From: Erythrobacteraceae bacterium Alg239-R51
GTDB taxonomy: Bacteria; Pseudomonadota; Alphaproteobacteria; Sphingomonadales; Sphingomonadaceae
Assembly: GCA_947331495.1 (NCBI GenBank)
Contig: CAMZOI010000002.1
Span: 1-64,000, forward strand
Reading direction: 5' to 3'
Length of the DNA stretch: 64,000 bases
Position 1 is the stretch's first letter. The number at the start of each line of letters is the position of its first letter. The translations under genes and the position numbers were made by a program. The notes under the pieces are model-generated. The model was not told the origin of the DNA. It was given only the letters and a program-made list of their open reading frames with translations, and made no database searches. Below, piece by piece: positions 9,484 to 17,737 of the stretch.

Positions 9484-10575
9484 TTGAGCATTTCCACCCA
9501 GACCCTCACCTTGCCCGATCCGCTTCCGCTCGATGGCGGGGGCGAACTTGCGCCGGTCGAGATCGCTTACCAGACCTACGGTGAACTGGATCGGGACGGC
9601 TCGAACGCAATCCTCCTGTGCCATGCACTGACCGGCGATCAGCACGTCGCATCGCCGCATCCGGTCACTGGCAAGCCCGGCTGGTGGGAACGCATGGTAG
9701 GCCCGGGCAGGCCGATCGACACCGATCGTTTCCACGTCATCTGCCCGAATGTAATCGGCAGCTGTATGGGTTCGACCGGACCGGCGAGCGAGTCGCCGGA
9801 CGGCGAGCCCTATGCCATGCGCTTTCCCGTGATTACCATTCGCGACATGGTCCGCGCGCATATCGGTCTGCTCGACGCGCTCGGCATAGGCAGACTCCAT
9901 GCCGTGGTCGGCGGATCCATGGGCGGGATGCAGGCGCTGAGCCTTGCTGCCAACTGGCCCGAAAGGACCGGGCACGTGCTGGCGATCGCCACGACCAGTC
10001 GCCATTCGGCGCAGAACATCGCTTTTCACGAACTTGGGCGGCAGGCGATCATGGCCGATCCGCGCTGGAATCAGGGTGATTATTATGGCGGTCATTCGCC
10101 CGATAGCGGCCTGGCGGTGGCGCGTATGGCGGCACATATCACCTATCTTTCCGAGGAAGCACTGACCGCGAAATTCGGGCGCAACCTCCAGGACCGCGAG
10201 GTGAAGACTTTCGGGTTCGATGCCGATTTCCAGGTCGAAAGCTATCTGCGCTATCAGGGTAGCGGCTTCACGCAGCGCTTCGATGCAAATTCCTACCTCT
10301 ATATCACCCGCGCCATGGATTATTTCGACCTTGCAGAAGAGCATGGCGGGGTTCTGGCCAATGCATTCAGGGATACATCCGCGCGTTTCTGCCTCGTCAG
10401 CTTCGACAGCGACTGGCTTTATCCGACCGGCGAGAGCCGCCATGTCGTCCATGCGCTCAACGCCGCGGGCGCGCCGGTGAGCTTTGTCGAGCTTGGCGCC
10501 CCGCACGGGCATGACAGCTTTCTGCTCGATATCCCGGCGCTGGATCGCGTGGTTAGGGGTTTCCTCGATGGCTGA
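9484..10575 (+). CDS. metX: Homoserine O-acetyltransferase
   Basis: 363-residue alpha/beta-hydrolase that acylates homoserine in methionine synthesis. The oxyanion/nucleophile region is GGSMGGMQ with Ser near 145; [23 protein letters not shown] and the later FDSDWLYP (Asp near 310) and PHGHDSF (His near 341) complete the catalytic triad. GSCMGSTGP near 95 is characteristic of MetX. No ATG lies in frame upstream of the conserved region, so I use the TTG at 9484, which has no clear ribosome site; the true start could differ by some codons. It overlaps metW by 8 bases, the usual metXW pair. Confidence 0.92.
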   Translation: MSISTQTLTLPDPLPLDGGGELAPVEIAYQTYGELDRDGSNAILLCHALTGDQHVASPHPVTGKPGWWERMVGPGRPIDTDRFHVICPNVIGSCMGSTGPASESPDGEPYAMRFPVITIRDMVRAHIGLLDALGIGRLHAVVGGSMGGMQALSLAANWPERTGHVLAIATTSRHSAQNIAFHELGRQAIMADPRWNQGDYYGGHSPDSGLAVARMAAHITYLSEEALTAKFGRNLQDREVKTFGFDADFQVESYLRYQGSGFTQRFDANSYLYITRAMDYFDLAEEHGGVLANAFRDTSARFCLVSFDSDWLYPTGESRHVVHALNAAGAPVSFVELGAPHGHDSFLLDIPALDRVVRGFLDG

Positions 10576-11158
10576 ACTGCGTTCGGATCTCGCGGTCATT
10601 GCCGACCATGTCGAACCGGGCAGCCGCGTCCTCGATATCGGGTGCGGCGACGGCGCACTGATGGGAGCGCTGCGCAGACAGGGTTGCGACGTGCGCGGGA
10701 TCGAGATCGACGGAGACTGTGTCGAGCGCTGCGTCTCGCAGGGGCTTTCGGTGGTTCAGGGCGATGCCGACCGCGACCTTGCCGATTACCCCGACCGCGC
10801 CTTCGATTACGCAATCCTCAGCCAGACGCTCCAGACTGCCGCACGGCCCGATCGTATGCTCGACCAGCTTTTGCGGGTGGGTGGCCGCGCTATCGTCAGC
10901 TTTCCCAATTTTGCCCATTGGCGCACCCGGGCCGAACTCATGTTCGGCGGACGGATGCCGGTGACGAACGCCCTGCCAGTGAGCTGGTATGCGACCGACA
11001 ATATCCACCATGTCACCGTACGCGACTTCCGCGACCTGGCTCGTGAGAAGCAGGCCCGGATCGAACGCGAATGGTTTTTTTCAGCCGGTCGCTCGATCGG
11101 CAGGCGCGGGGCGAACCTTCGCGCGGAATTTGCCGTGTTCGAACTGAGCCAGCGCTAG
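10568..11158 (+). CDS. metW: Methionine biosynthesis protein MetW
   Basis: 196-residue class I SAM-methyltransferase-fold protein. Motif [10 protein letters not shown] is near residue 20, followed by [12 protein letters not shown] and the MetW-typical ILSQTLQT and [12 protein letters not shown]. The C-terminal [10 protein letters not shown] and the conserved arginine-rich end also fit. In characterised relatives MetW works with MetX, supporting acyltransferase activity. The ATG at 10568 lies inside the last codons of metX (ATGGCTGA), which gives translational coupling; the frame is open further upstream but within metX. Confidence 0.93.
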   Translation: MAELRSDLAVIADHVEPGSRVLDIGCGDGALMGALRRQGCDVRGIEIDGDCVERCVSQGLSVVQGDADRDLADYPDRAFDYAILSQTLQTAARPDRMLDQLLRVGGRAIVSFPNFAHWRTRAELMFGGRMPVTNALPVSWYATDNIHHVTVRDFRDLAREKQARIEREWFFSAGRSIGRRGANLRAEFAVFELSQR

Positions 11159-11515
11159 CTCCGCACGACCGACGGCAGCCGAGGTTTACGCTCGTGCGAA
11201 AATTAGAATAAGCGTGGCGGCGTCGTTCTATTCGTCGCGCTACCCGGAAAACCGCGCCTCTCGCCGTCCTTCGCGCCACCATCTGAGCCAGAATCCGTGA
11301 CCTTTCAGAATGCCGTTCCGTGACCTTCCGGTCGAAAGGTCACGTCGCAAATCTGTTGTGACAAGCACCTTGTGGCAAGGCCAAAGAACGTCGTCTCGAC
11401 AACAATGAAAACCGCAATCGCCTTTAGCTCAAGCGGAGGGTGTAGGAAATATGTACTCGGAGGCTCCCCGAAGGTCGGTTCCTAGTGCGTCGTCGAGAGA
11501 GACAAACGTTTTACT
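11159..11515. other. Gene-free 357-base stretch between metW and fghA
   Basis: Both flanking genes converge here, so no promoter for them is needed. The only structure I see is the inverted repeat cluster at 11297-11343. No frame on either strand looks like a gene, no tRNA-like fold is visible, and there is no clear T-run terminator. Confidence 0.6.
11297..11343. repeat. Nested inverted repeat GTGACCTTTC / GAAAGGTCAC
   Basis: GTGACCTTTC at 11297-11306 is perfectly complementary to GAAAGGTCAC at 11334-11343 (10 bp). A second near-copy, GTGACCTTCC, at 11320-11329 can pair with the same right arm with one mismatch and a 4-base loop. The right arm can therefore fold in two mutually exclusive ways. 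No T-run follows, so it is not a standard terminator. Confidence 0.7.
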
Positions 11516-12352
11516 TCAAGCTCCCAACCGCTCCGCATGCCAGACGACGTGTTCAGCCATGAAGGTCGAAATGAAATAATAGGAATGGTCGTAACCTTCC
11601 TGCATGCGGATTTCCGGCTTCATGCCCGCCTTGGCGCAGGCAAGGGACAGCAGGCCGGTTTTCAATTGCTCTTCAAGGAAGTTGTCGGCGGTGCCCTGGT
11701 CGACGAGAATGTGCTCGTGCCGCGCGCCGTCTTCGATCAGGGCGACGGCGTCATAATCGCGCCAGGCGGACATTTCGGGGCCGAGATAGCGACCCAGTGC
11801 CTTTTCGCCCCACGGCACGCGCGAAGGCGCGACGATGGGTGAAAACGCGCTGATCGAGGCAAAGCGGCCCGGGTTGCGCAAGCCGATGGTCAGTGCGCCA
11901 TGGCCGCCCATCGAATGGCCGGTGATGGCCTGGCGCGCCATGTCGACCGGGAATTCGTCCGCCAGCAGTGCCGGCAGCTCGTCCTCGACATAGCTGCGCA
12001 TGCGGTAGTGCTCGGCATACGGTTCTTCGGTCGCATCGACATAAAACCCCGCTCCCTCGCCGAAATCGTATTCATCGTCGGCGTCGGGTACGTCCTTGCC
12101 ACGCGGAGAGGTGTCCGGCGCCACGAAGACGATCCCGTGTTCGGCACAGGCGCGCCGGTATTCGCCCTTTTCCGTGACGTTCTCGTGCGTGCAGGTGAGG
12201 CCCGAGAGATACCACAGCACTGGCAGCGCCGCGCCGCTTTCGTGCGGGGGGACATAGACCGAGAAGGTCATCTCGGTGCCGGTGGTGGTCGAAGGGTGCG
12301 AGCAGACGAACTGGTCGCCACCGAAGCTTCTGTTTTGCGAAAGATATTCCAT
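11516..12352 (-). CDS. fghA: S-formylglutathione hydrolase
   Basis: 278-residue esterase-D-type alpha/beta hydrolase that splits S-formylglutathione to formate and glutathione, the last step of glutathione-dependent formaldehyde oxidation. LSGLTCTHENVTEKGEYRR near residue 50 and the nucleophile motif GHSMGGHGAL near 145 are diagnostic, and DQGTADNFLEEQL and GYDHSYYFI carry the other triad residues. The start is the ATG of MEYLSQNRSFGGD at 12352, matching relatives; the frame stays open upstream without conservation. It is the fourth gene of the minus-strand adhC-cupin-VOC-fghA run. Confidence 0.95.
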   Translation of the reverse strand: MEYLSQNRSFGGDQFVCSHPSTTTGTEMTFSVYVPPHESGAALPVLWYLSGLTCTHENVTEKGEYRRACAEHGIVFVAPDTSPRGKDVPDADDEYDFGEGAGFYVDATEEPYAEHYRMRSYVEDELPALLADEFPVDMARQAITGHSMGGHGALTIGLRNPGRFASISAFSPIVAPSRVPWGEKALGRYLGPEMSAWRDYDAVALIEDGARHEHILVDQGTADNFLEEQLKTGLLSLACAKAGMKPEIRMQEGYDHSYYFISTFMAEHVVWHAERLGA

Positions 12353-12453
12353 GCGCCCGCCGATTGCGCGGTCAGCGCGAGGGGTCAAGACAGGAGAGAC
12401 GAATGGGACCGGTGCGGTGCCAGAGCGAGAGCCCGGTCCCGTTCCTCGTCCTG

Positions 12454-12846
12454 TCAGCCGGGGCGGTGCAGGCCGCAGATCTTGTGGCCATCGAGGTCGC
12501 GGAAATAACTTAGGTGGATCGGGCCCATGGTGGTTTCGCGCAGGCCCGGCGGATCTTCGATGCTGGTGCCTCCGGCCTCTACAGCGGCATCGTGCAGTTC
12601 CTTCACCTGTTCGGGCGAATTGCACTTGAAACCGATGGTCATGCCGTTGGCGCAGGTCGCGGCCTCGCCATCGATCGGCTGACTGAGCGCCAGCACGTTT
12701 CCATCGTGCATGAAGAATACGCGCTTGGTGCCGCTGTCGGTCGTGTTGTCCATCGAACCGTCGACACCGATGACCTTCAGGACCTTCTCGTAGAAGGCCT
12801 TCGACTTGTCGATATCGTTGGTGCCGATCATGATATGGTTGAACAT
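12454..12846 (-). CDS. VOC (glyoxalase/bleomycin-resistance) family protein
   Basis: 130 residues with the vicinal-oxygen-chelate fold pattern: MFNHIMIGTNDIDKSKAFYE at the start and HLSYFRDLDGHKICGLHRP at the end. The frame continues upstream of 12846 but the ATG at 12846 has a good GGGAGAGA ribosome site. The substrate is unknown; the position between the formaldehyde dehydrogenase and S-formylglutathione hydrolase genes suggests a role with glutathione adducts or reactive aldehydes, which is inference. It is 63 bases downstream of the cupin gene and 101 bases upstream of fghA. Confidence 0.85.
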   Translation of the reverse strand: MFNHIMIGTNDIDKSKAFYEKVLKVIGVDGSMDNTTDSGTKRVFFMHDGNVLALSQPIDGEAATCANGMTIGFKCNSPEQVKELHDAAVEAGGTSIEDPPGLRETTMGPIHLSYFRDLDGHKICGLHRPG

Positions 12847-12909
12847 CGAATTTCTCTCCCTTGGGTTTCGATTCGCTACCTTAATCGGACCGAGCATCCA
12901 CGCAAGCGA

Positions 12910-13263
12910 TCAAATTTCGATCGCGGTCGTGGAGGTTTTGGGATCTCCGGTATTGGGTGCATCGGCCGGGTCCAGCATCAGTAGCCTGACCTCGCCCTCG
13001 CGCGCCACCGGCCGGTGTTCTTCCCCACGTTCGATAAGCAGCAGATCGCCAGCGCGAAGCGTTTCCAGCCGGTCTCTGAATTCGACATCGAGCACCCCGT
13101 CTATCATCACGAAGAGTTCGTCGTGGTCGTGGCTGTGCCAGTGGAACTCACCCTCCAGCCGGGCGATCCGCACCTCGTGCCCTTCGTATCGCGCGACGAT
13201 CCGGGGTGCCCAGCGTTCGCTGAAAGTGGCGAACTTCTCGTCCAGGCAGACCTTGGCGGGCAT
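12910..13263 (-). CDS. Small cupin-domain protein
   Basis: 117 residues forming a single cupin barrel. The metal-binding motif FHWHSHDHDELFVMIDG near residue 40 has the His-X-His...Glu pattern, and the second motif is near GEEHRP (about 85). The ATG at 13263 shares one base with the adhC stop (TGATG), so translation is coupled to the formaldehyde dehydrogenase gene; a much longer open frame upstream is only the antisense-free shadow of adhC. Function is unknown; it may bind a metal and a small ligand such as a glutathione adduct. Confidence 0.85.
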   Translation of the reverse strand: MPAKVCLDEKFATFSERWAPRIVARYEGHEVRIARLEGEFHWHSHDHDELFVMIDGVLDVEFRDRLETLRAGDLLLIERGEEHRPVAREGEVRLLMLDPADAPNTGDPKTSTTAIEI

Positions 13264-14372
13264 CAGTCGTAGACCACCACGCTGCGGATGCTCTCGCCCG
13301 CATGCATCAGGTCGAAACCCTTGTTGATCTCGTCCAGCGAGAGGACGTGGGTGATCATCGGGTCGATCTGGATTTTCCCGTCCATATACCAGTCGACTAT
13401 CTTCGGCACGTCGGTGCGGCCCTTGGCTCCGCCGAACGCCGTGCCGCGCCAGTTGCGGCCAGTCACCAGCTGGAACGGGCGCGTCTCGATCGTCTTGCCG
13501 GCCTCGGCCACGCCGATGATGATGGAAGTACCCCAACCCTTGTGGCAGCATTCCAGCGCCTGGCGCATGACATCGGTATTGCCGGTGCAGTCGAAGCTGT
13601 AATCGGCCCCGCCATCGAGCATGGCGACGAGGTGGGCGACGACATCGTCGACCTCTTTCGGATTGACGAAATCGGTCATCCCGAAATGCTCGCCGAATGT
13701 CTTCTTTTCCGCGTTGATATCGACGCCGACGATGCGGTCCGCACCCGCCATCTTCGCGCCCTGAATCACGTTGAGCCCGATGCCGCCGAGGCCGAACACG
13801 ACCACGTTGTCGCCGGGTTTGACCTGCGCCGTGTTGACCACCGCGCCGACGCCGGTCGTTACTCCGCACCCGATATAGCAGGTGGTGTGGAAAGGGGCGT
13901 CATCGCGGATCTTCGCCAGCGCGATTTCGGGCAGCACGGTAAAGTTCGAAAAAGTCGAACAGCCCATGTAGTGATAGACCGGCTTGCCCTTATGGCTGAA
14001 CCGCGTCGTCCCGTCGGGCATCAGCCCCTTGCCCTGCGTTTCGCGAATCGCGCTGCACAAATTGGTCTTGCCCGAAAGGCACATTTTGCACTGGCGGCAT
14101 TCGGGCGTGTAGAGAGGGATCACGTGATCGCCCTCCTTCACGCTGGTCACGCCCGGACCGACTTCGCGCACGATCCCGCAGCCTTCGTGGCCCAGCACGC
14201 TGGGGAACAGCCCTTCGCTGTCGAGCCCGTCGAGCGTATAGGCATCGGTATGGCAAATGCCTGTTGCCTTGATCTCGACCAGAACCTCGCCCGTTCGTGG
14301 GCCTTCCAGATCGAGTTCGACCACTTCGAGCGGCTTCCTGGCTTCGAAAGCGACGGCGGCGCGGGTTTTCAT
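13263..14372 (-). CDS. adhC: S-(hydroxymethyl)glutathione dehydrogenase / class III alcohol dehydrogenase
   Basis: 369-residue zinc-dependent medium-chain dehydrogenase (also called FrmA) that oxidises S-hydroxymethylglutathione with NAD+. Catalytic-zinc residues lie in [11 protein letters not shown] and GHEGCGIV; the structural zinc is held by [15 protein letters not shown] near residues 92-106. The nucleotide site is [25 protein letters not shown] near 194. [13 protein letters not shown] and the C-terminal IRSVVVYD are class III features. It is first in a minus-strand run with the cupin, VOC and fghA genes, which together convert formaldehyde to formate. Confidence 0.96.
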   Translation of the reverse strand: MKTRAAVAFEARKPLEVVELDLEGPRTGEVLVEIKATGICHTDAYTLDGLDSEGLFPSVLGHEGCGIVREVGPGVTSVKEGDHVIPLYTPECRQCKMCLSGKTNLCSAIRETQGKGLMPDGTTRFSHKGKPVYHYMGCSTFSNFTVLPEIALAKIRDDAPFHTTCYIGCGVTTGVGAVVNTAQVKPGDNVVVFGLGGIGLNVIQGAKMAGADRIVGVDINAEKKTFGEHFGMTDFVNPKEVDDVVAHLVAMLDGGADYSFDCTGNTDVMRQALECCHKGWGTSIIIGVAEAGKTIETRPFQLVTGRNWRGTAFGGAKGRTDVPKIVDWYMDGKIQIDPMITHVLSLDEINKGFDLMHAGESIRSVVVYD

Positions 14373-14467
14373 CGGCGGTGATTCTCCTGTTGCGCGGCTG
14401 GCGTAGGGAAGCGGTTGGTCGCTCGCAAGTTGCTTGCCGTTAAGCCGCGCGGGACTAGGTAAGTGCC

Positions 14468-14860
14468 ATGCACATCTTTCTCTTCGCCGCGCTCGCAGCC
14501 ACTCAGGCGCAGACGCCTCCCGTCATCGCCGCTCCGAATACGCAGATCATCGAGCGGGAAACGAACTTGGTGCCGCTCCCGGTTCAGCAGCAGACGGCCC
14601 TGCGCTGCTCGGTCGCGATGGCGCTGGCGGCCGAACGCCAGCGGCTCGGCCAGGCGGCGGAACAGGGCTGGCCCGATCTGACGACGCGGGGGCGCGAATT
14701 TTTCGTCCGGTCGCTTGCCCAATTGATGGACGACACGGGCATGAACCGAGAACGCCTCATGCTCTATTCGCGCGTGGAGGCAGCAAGTCTGAGCGAGACC
14801 GGCGCGCTCGAGGCCGTGATGCCCGGCTGCCTGCTCTTGCTCGATTCGTCGGGCCTCTAA
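14468..14860 (+). CDS. Small exported protein of unknown function
   Basis: 130 residues beginning with a short hydrophobic leader (about 1-15, ending in QAQ). The rest is helical, contains one Cys in [17 protein letters not shown] and another in [10 protein letters not shown], and has no domain I recognise. It is divergent from adhC and 72 bases before another small exported protein; both may be periplasmic and co-transcribed. Codon use is like the neighbours and the frame has a plausible start, so I take it as real. Confidence 0.7.
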   Translation: MHIFLFAALAATQAQTPPVIAAPNTQIIERETNLVPLPVQQQTALRCSVAMALAAERQRLGQAAEQGWPDLTTRGREFFVRSLAQLMDDTGMNRERLMLYSRVEAASLSETGALEAVMPGCLLLLDSSGL

Positions 14861-14932
14861 GTTCTGTTAAGGCTGCTTTCAGCCGTTCGGAGGCACTTCG
14901 GGGCCTTCGCCAAACCATCACCGGGTACCGCC

Positions 14933-15367
14933 ATGCGTTCATATCTGCTTCCTGTCGCCGCCTTTGCTGCCTTTGCGGTGCCCGCCACCGCGCAGGAAAC
15001 GGTTTTTCCTGAACCCGCATCCGAGCCTGCGCCACTGGCGGACCTGTCGCAACGCATGTCCGATCCCGAAGCCCAGCGCGAGACCGCGCTGATGCTGCAG
15101 GCGATGACCGAAGTCCTGCTCGACGTGCCGATCGCGCCAATGGCCGAGGCTGCCGCCCAAATGGCTGGCGAGAAGGCGCAGGAGATCGATCCGGATCTGA
15201 CCTTGCGCAAGCTGGCTCCGCAAGCCGGTCGGCTGAGCGAGGAGGTTGCGCGCAATACGCCGCGGGCGATGGAAGCGATGGGCATCATGGCCCAGGGGCT
15301 TGCCGCAGCGGCACCCACCCTGAAAGGTATGCTCGTCCGCATGCGCGAAGGGCTGGCCCGCAAGTAA
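14933..15367 (+). CDS. Small exported protein of unknown function (helical, Met-rich)
   Basis: 144 residues. A clear signal peptide, MRSYLLPVAAFAAFAVPATAQ, is cut at about residue 21. The mature part starts with a Pro/Glu segment and then forms amphipathic helices rich in Ala and Met (for example AMEAMGIMAQGLAAAAPTLKGMLVRM). I do not recognise a family. It lies between another small exported protein and a GST gene, all on the plus strand. Confidence 0.72.
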   Translation: MRSYLLPVAAFAAFAVPATAQETVFPEPASEPAPLADLSQRMSDPEAQRETALMLQAMTEVLLDVPIAPMAEAAAQMAGEKAQEIDPDLTLRKLAPQAGRLSEEVARNTPRAMEAMGIMAQGLAAAAPTLKGMLVRMREGLARK

Positions 15368-15444
15368 CGACGCGGGGTTAATTTCCCGCATGAAATATCC
15401 GTTCGTGCTGCTCGCGCTGGTGGACGCAGGTGCCACACTGGTGC

Positions 15445-16131
15445 ATGAGCGCCGCTCCGATGTGGCAGCTCTACCAGTTCCCTTTATGTCCGTTCAGCCG
15501 CAAGCTGCGCCTGCTTATGGGCGAGAAGAACATCGCCTATGAACTCGTGCGCGAAAATCCCTGGGAGGGGCGCGACGAATTCTGGCAGCTCAATCCGGCG
15601 GGCCGCACCCCGGTTCTGCACGAGGGCGCGCGCGGCGTGACCTTGTCGGACAGCCAGGCGATTTGCGAGTTCCTGGAAGAGACGGTCGAGCGCAATCCGA
15701 TGATTAACGGATCGGCCGTCAACCGCGCCGAAATTCGGCGGTTGACCGCGCTGTTCGACGAGAACCTGCATGGCGATGTCACCGCGCCATTGCTGCACGA
15801 ACGGATGAAGAAACGCCTGATCTATCGCCAGCCCCCGGATTCCCGCGTTCTGCGCGAAGCAATGAAACTGGCGCATGGCCATCTCGATTATATCGACTGG
15901 CTGGTCGATACCCGTCCCTGGATCGGCGGAGCGACGTTGAGTCTGGCCGATCTTGCCTGCGCTGCGCAGATTTCGGTCGCCGACTATCTCGGGGGTATCG
16001 ACTGGAAGGGGCACGACCAGTCGCGCCACTGGTATTCGGTAATGAAGAGCCGCCCGAGCTTCCGCCCGATGCTGAGCGAGAAGATGGACGGCCTTCCGCC
16101 GCCCAAGCACTACGCCGACGTGGACCTTTAG
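15445..16131 (+). CDS. Glutathione S-transferase family protein
   Basis: 228 residues with a thioredoxin-like N-terminal half: YQFPLCPFSRKLRLLMGEK near residues 9-27 carries a Cys-Pro-Phe-Ser active-site-like motif, and the cis-Pro/glutathione-binding segment is NPAGRTPVLHEG, followed by SDSQAICEFLEE. The C-terminal half is helical with WIGGATLSLADLACAAQI, the usual N-capping box. The substrate is unknown. Two nearby in-frame ATGs (15445, 15460) are possible; I use the first. It is convergent with mutM, with one base between the stops. Confidence 0.9.
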   Translation: MSAAPMWQLYQFPLCPFSRKLRLLMGEKNIAYELVRENPWEGRDEFWQLNPAGRTPVLHEGARGVTLSDSQAICEFLEETVERNPMINGSAVNRAEIRRLTALFDENLHGDVTAPLLHERMKKRLIYRQPPDSRVLREAMKLAHGHLDYIDWLVDTRPWIGGATLSLADLACAAQISVADYLGGIDWKGHDQSRHWYSVMKSRPSFRPMLSEKMDGLPPPKHYADVDL

Positions 16132-16132
16132 C

Positions 16133-16948
16133 TCAGCGTTGGCACTTGGGGCAGAACCAGGTGCTGCGGCCGCCCTGTACGATACGCCGGATGGTTCCGC
16201 CATCGTCGCGGTGACAAGCCTCGCTCTCGCGCCCGTAAACGTCGAAACGGGTGGCGAAATATCCCAGCTCGCCATCTGGCCGGGCGAAGTCTCTCAACGT
16301 CGAGCCGCCGTCGAGGATCGATTGTTCGAGCACTTCGCGTATCGCCGGGACCAGTCTGCGCAATTGCGGCATCGTCAGCTTTCCGCCCGCCTTGCGCGGA
16401 TGGATTCCCGCTCGCCACAGCGCTTCGCACACGTAGATATTTCCCAGACCGGCCACGATCCGCTGATCGAGCAGCAACAGCTTGATTGCCTGCTTGCGGT
16501 CCTTGGTGACCGCACGCAGATGGGCCGGCGTCAAATCCGCTCCCAACGGTTCGGGGCCGAGGGCAGCGAAGGGCGGCCACAGGTCGAGGTCCGGCGCGAG
16601 CAGCAGGTCCACCGAACCGAAGCGCCGAGGATCGTTAAGCGCGAAGACATGCTCCGCCGTTTTGATCACCAGATGGTCGTGCTTGTCGTGCGTATTCGGA
16701 TCGATCCGCCAGCGCCCGCTCATGCCCAGGTGAAAGACCATGGCATGATCGCGGTCGGTATGCAGGATCCCGTATTTTGCCCGTCGCGACAGGGCCGATA
16801 CGGTTGCCCCGGTCAGCGCCTGGACGAGGTCGACCGGAAAGGGCCGCCGCAGGTCGGGCCGGTTTACGCGCACGCTGACGATCCGCTCACCCCGGAGGAA
16901 ACGGGCAAGGCCGCGCACGGTGGTTTCGACTTCGGGCAACTCTGGCAT
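16133..16948 (-). CDS. mutM: Formamidopyrimidine-DNA glycosylase
   Basis: 271-residue bifunctional DNA glycosylase/AP lyase that removes 8-oxoguanine and ring-opened purines. The mature N-terminus is PELPEVETTVRGL with catalytic Pro2 and Glu3; RRAKYGIL carries the conserved lysine near 57. The helix-two-turn-helix lies in the middle (GLGNIYVCEALWRAGIHP), and the C-terminal zinc finger has CHRDDG and the final CPKC. Length is normal. It is divergent from ubiE, as in many alphaproteobacteria. Confidence 0.96.
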   Translation of the reverse strand: MPELPEVETTVRGLARFLRGERIVSVRVNRPDLRRPFPVDLVQALTGATVSALSRRAKYGILHTDRDHAMVFHLGMSGRWRIDPNTHDKHDHLVIKTAEHVFALNDPRRFGSVDLLLAPDLDLWPPFAALGPEPLGADLTPAHLRAVTKDRKQAIKLLLLDQRIVAGLGNIYVCEALWRAGIHPRKAGGKLTMPQLRRLVPAIREVLEQSILDGGSTLRDFARPDGELGYFATRFDVYGRESEACHRDDGGTIRRIVQGGRSTWFCPKCQR

Positions 16949-17004
16949 GAGCCTGCCTCTAACACCCTTTGCGCATCCCTCAATTCCCCCTAAGGCTCGC
17001 GACC

Positions 17005-17736
17005 ATGAGCGATACAGTCTCCTTCGGTTACGAAGACATCGATGCGGACGAGAAAACCGGGCGCGTGGGCGCAGTCTTCTCGAATGTCGCGTCGAAATAC
17101 GATATCATGAACGATGCGATGTCCGGCGGGATGCACCGCTTGTGGAAGGATCGTTTTGTCAGGCGGGTCAAGCCGCAGCCTGACGAACAGATCCTCGACA
17201 TGGCGGGCGGCACGGGCGACATCGCCTTTAGGATGGCCGAACGCGGGGCGAGCGTCACCGTATCCGACATCAACCAGAACATGCTCGACGTCGGTATCGA
17301 ACGGGCCATGGATCGCGGAATCGACGGACTGGTATGGTCGCGCCAGAATGCAGAAGAGCTGTCGTTCACGAGCCGCACATTCGATGCTTACACCATCGCC
17401 TTTGGCATCCGTAACGTCACCCATACTCGCAAGGCTCTTGCAGAGGCGCACCGGGTGCTGAAATTCGGCGGACGCTTCTACTGTCTCGAATTTTCCACGG
17501 TCGAATGGCCGGGCTTCAAGGAAGCCTATGACCTGTATTCGCACAAGCTCGTGCCGAAGCTCGGCAAGGCGATTGCGGGCGATGCAGACAGCTATCGCTA
17601 TCTGATCGAATCGATCCGTCGCTTCCCCGACATGCCGGGTTTCGAGGCCATGATCCGCGAGGCAGGGTTCGAGAATACGCGCGTCGAGCCGATCATGGGC
17701 GGGCTCGTGGCGATCCATTCGGGGTGGAAGGTCTAG
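17005..17736 (+). CDS. ubiE: Ubiquinone/menaquinone biosynthesis C-methyltransferase UbiE
   Basis: 243-residue class I SAM methyltransferase acting on the ubiquinone benzoquinol ring. It starts FGYEDIDADEKTGRVGAVFSNVASKYDIMND, the family signature, followed by SAM motif I LDMAGGTGDIAFRMAERGA and the later GIRNVTHTRKALAEAHRVLK and YLIESIRRFPD. The ATG at 17005 fits family starts and follows TAAGG; an upstream in-frame start at 16969 would add an unconserved leader. It is one base from ubiB. Confidence 0.96.
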   Translation: MSDTVSFGYEDIDADEKTGRVGAVFSNVASKYDIMNDAMSGGMHRLWKDRFVRRVKPQPDEQILDMAGGTGDIAFRMAERGASVTVSDINQNMLDVGIERAMDRGIDGLVWSRQNAEELSFTSRTFDAYTIAFGIRNVTHTRKALAEAHRVLKFGGRFYCLEFSTVEWPGFKEAYDLYSHKLVPKLGKAIAGDADSYRYLIESIRRFPDMPGFEAMIREAGFENTRVEPIMGGLVAIHSGWKV

Positions 17737-17737
17737 C

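Noticed and set aside
9391-10599. A 400-residue upstream extension of hisC on the minus strand
   Set aside because: It lies antisense to metX-metW, has no conserved sequence, and the HisC family start is at 9390.
15390-15540. Small frame beginning MKYPFVLLALVDAG before the GST gene
   Set aside because: It overlaps the conserved GST start in another frame and has no ribosome site or known family.
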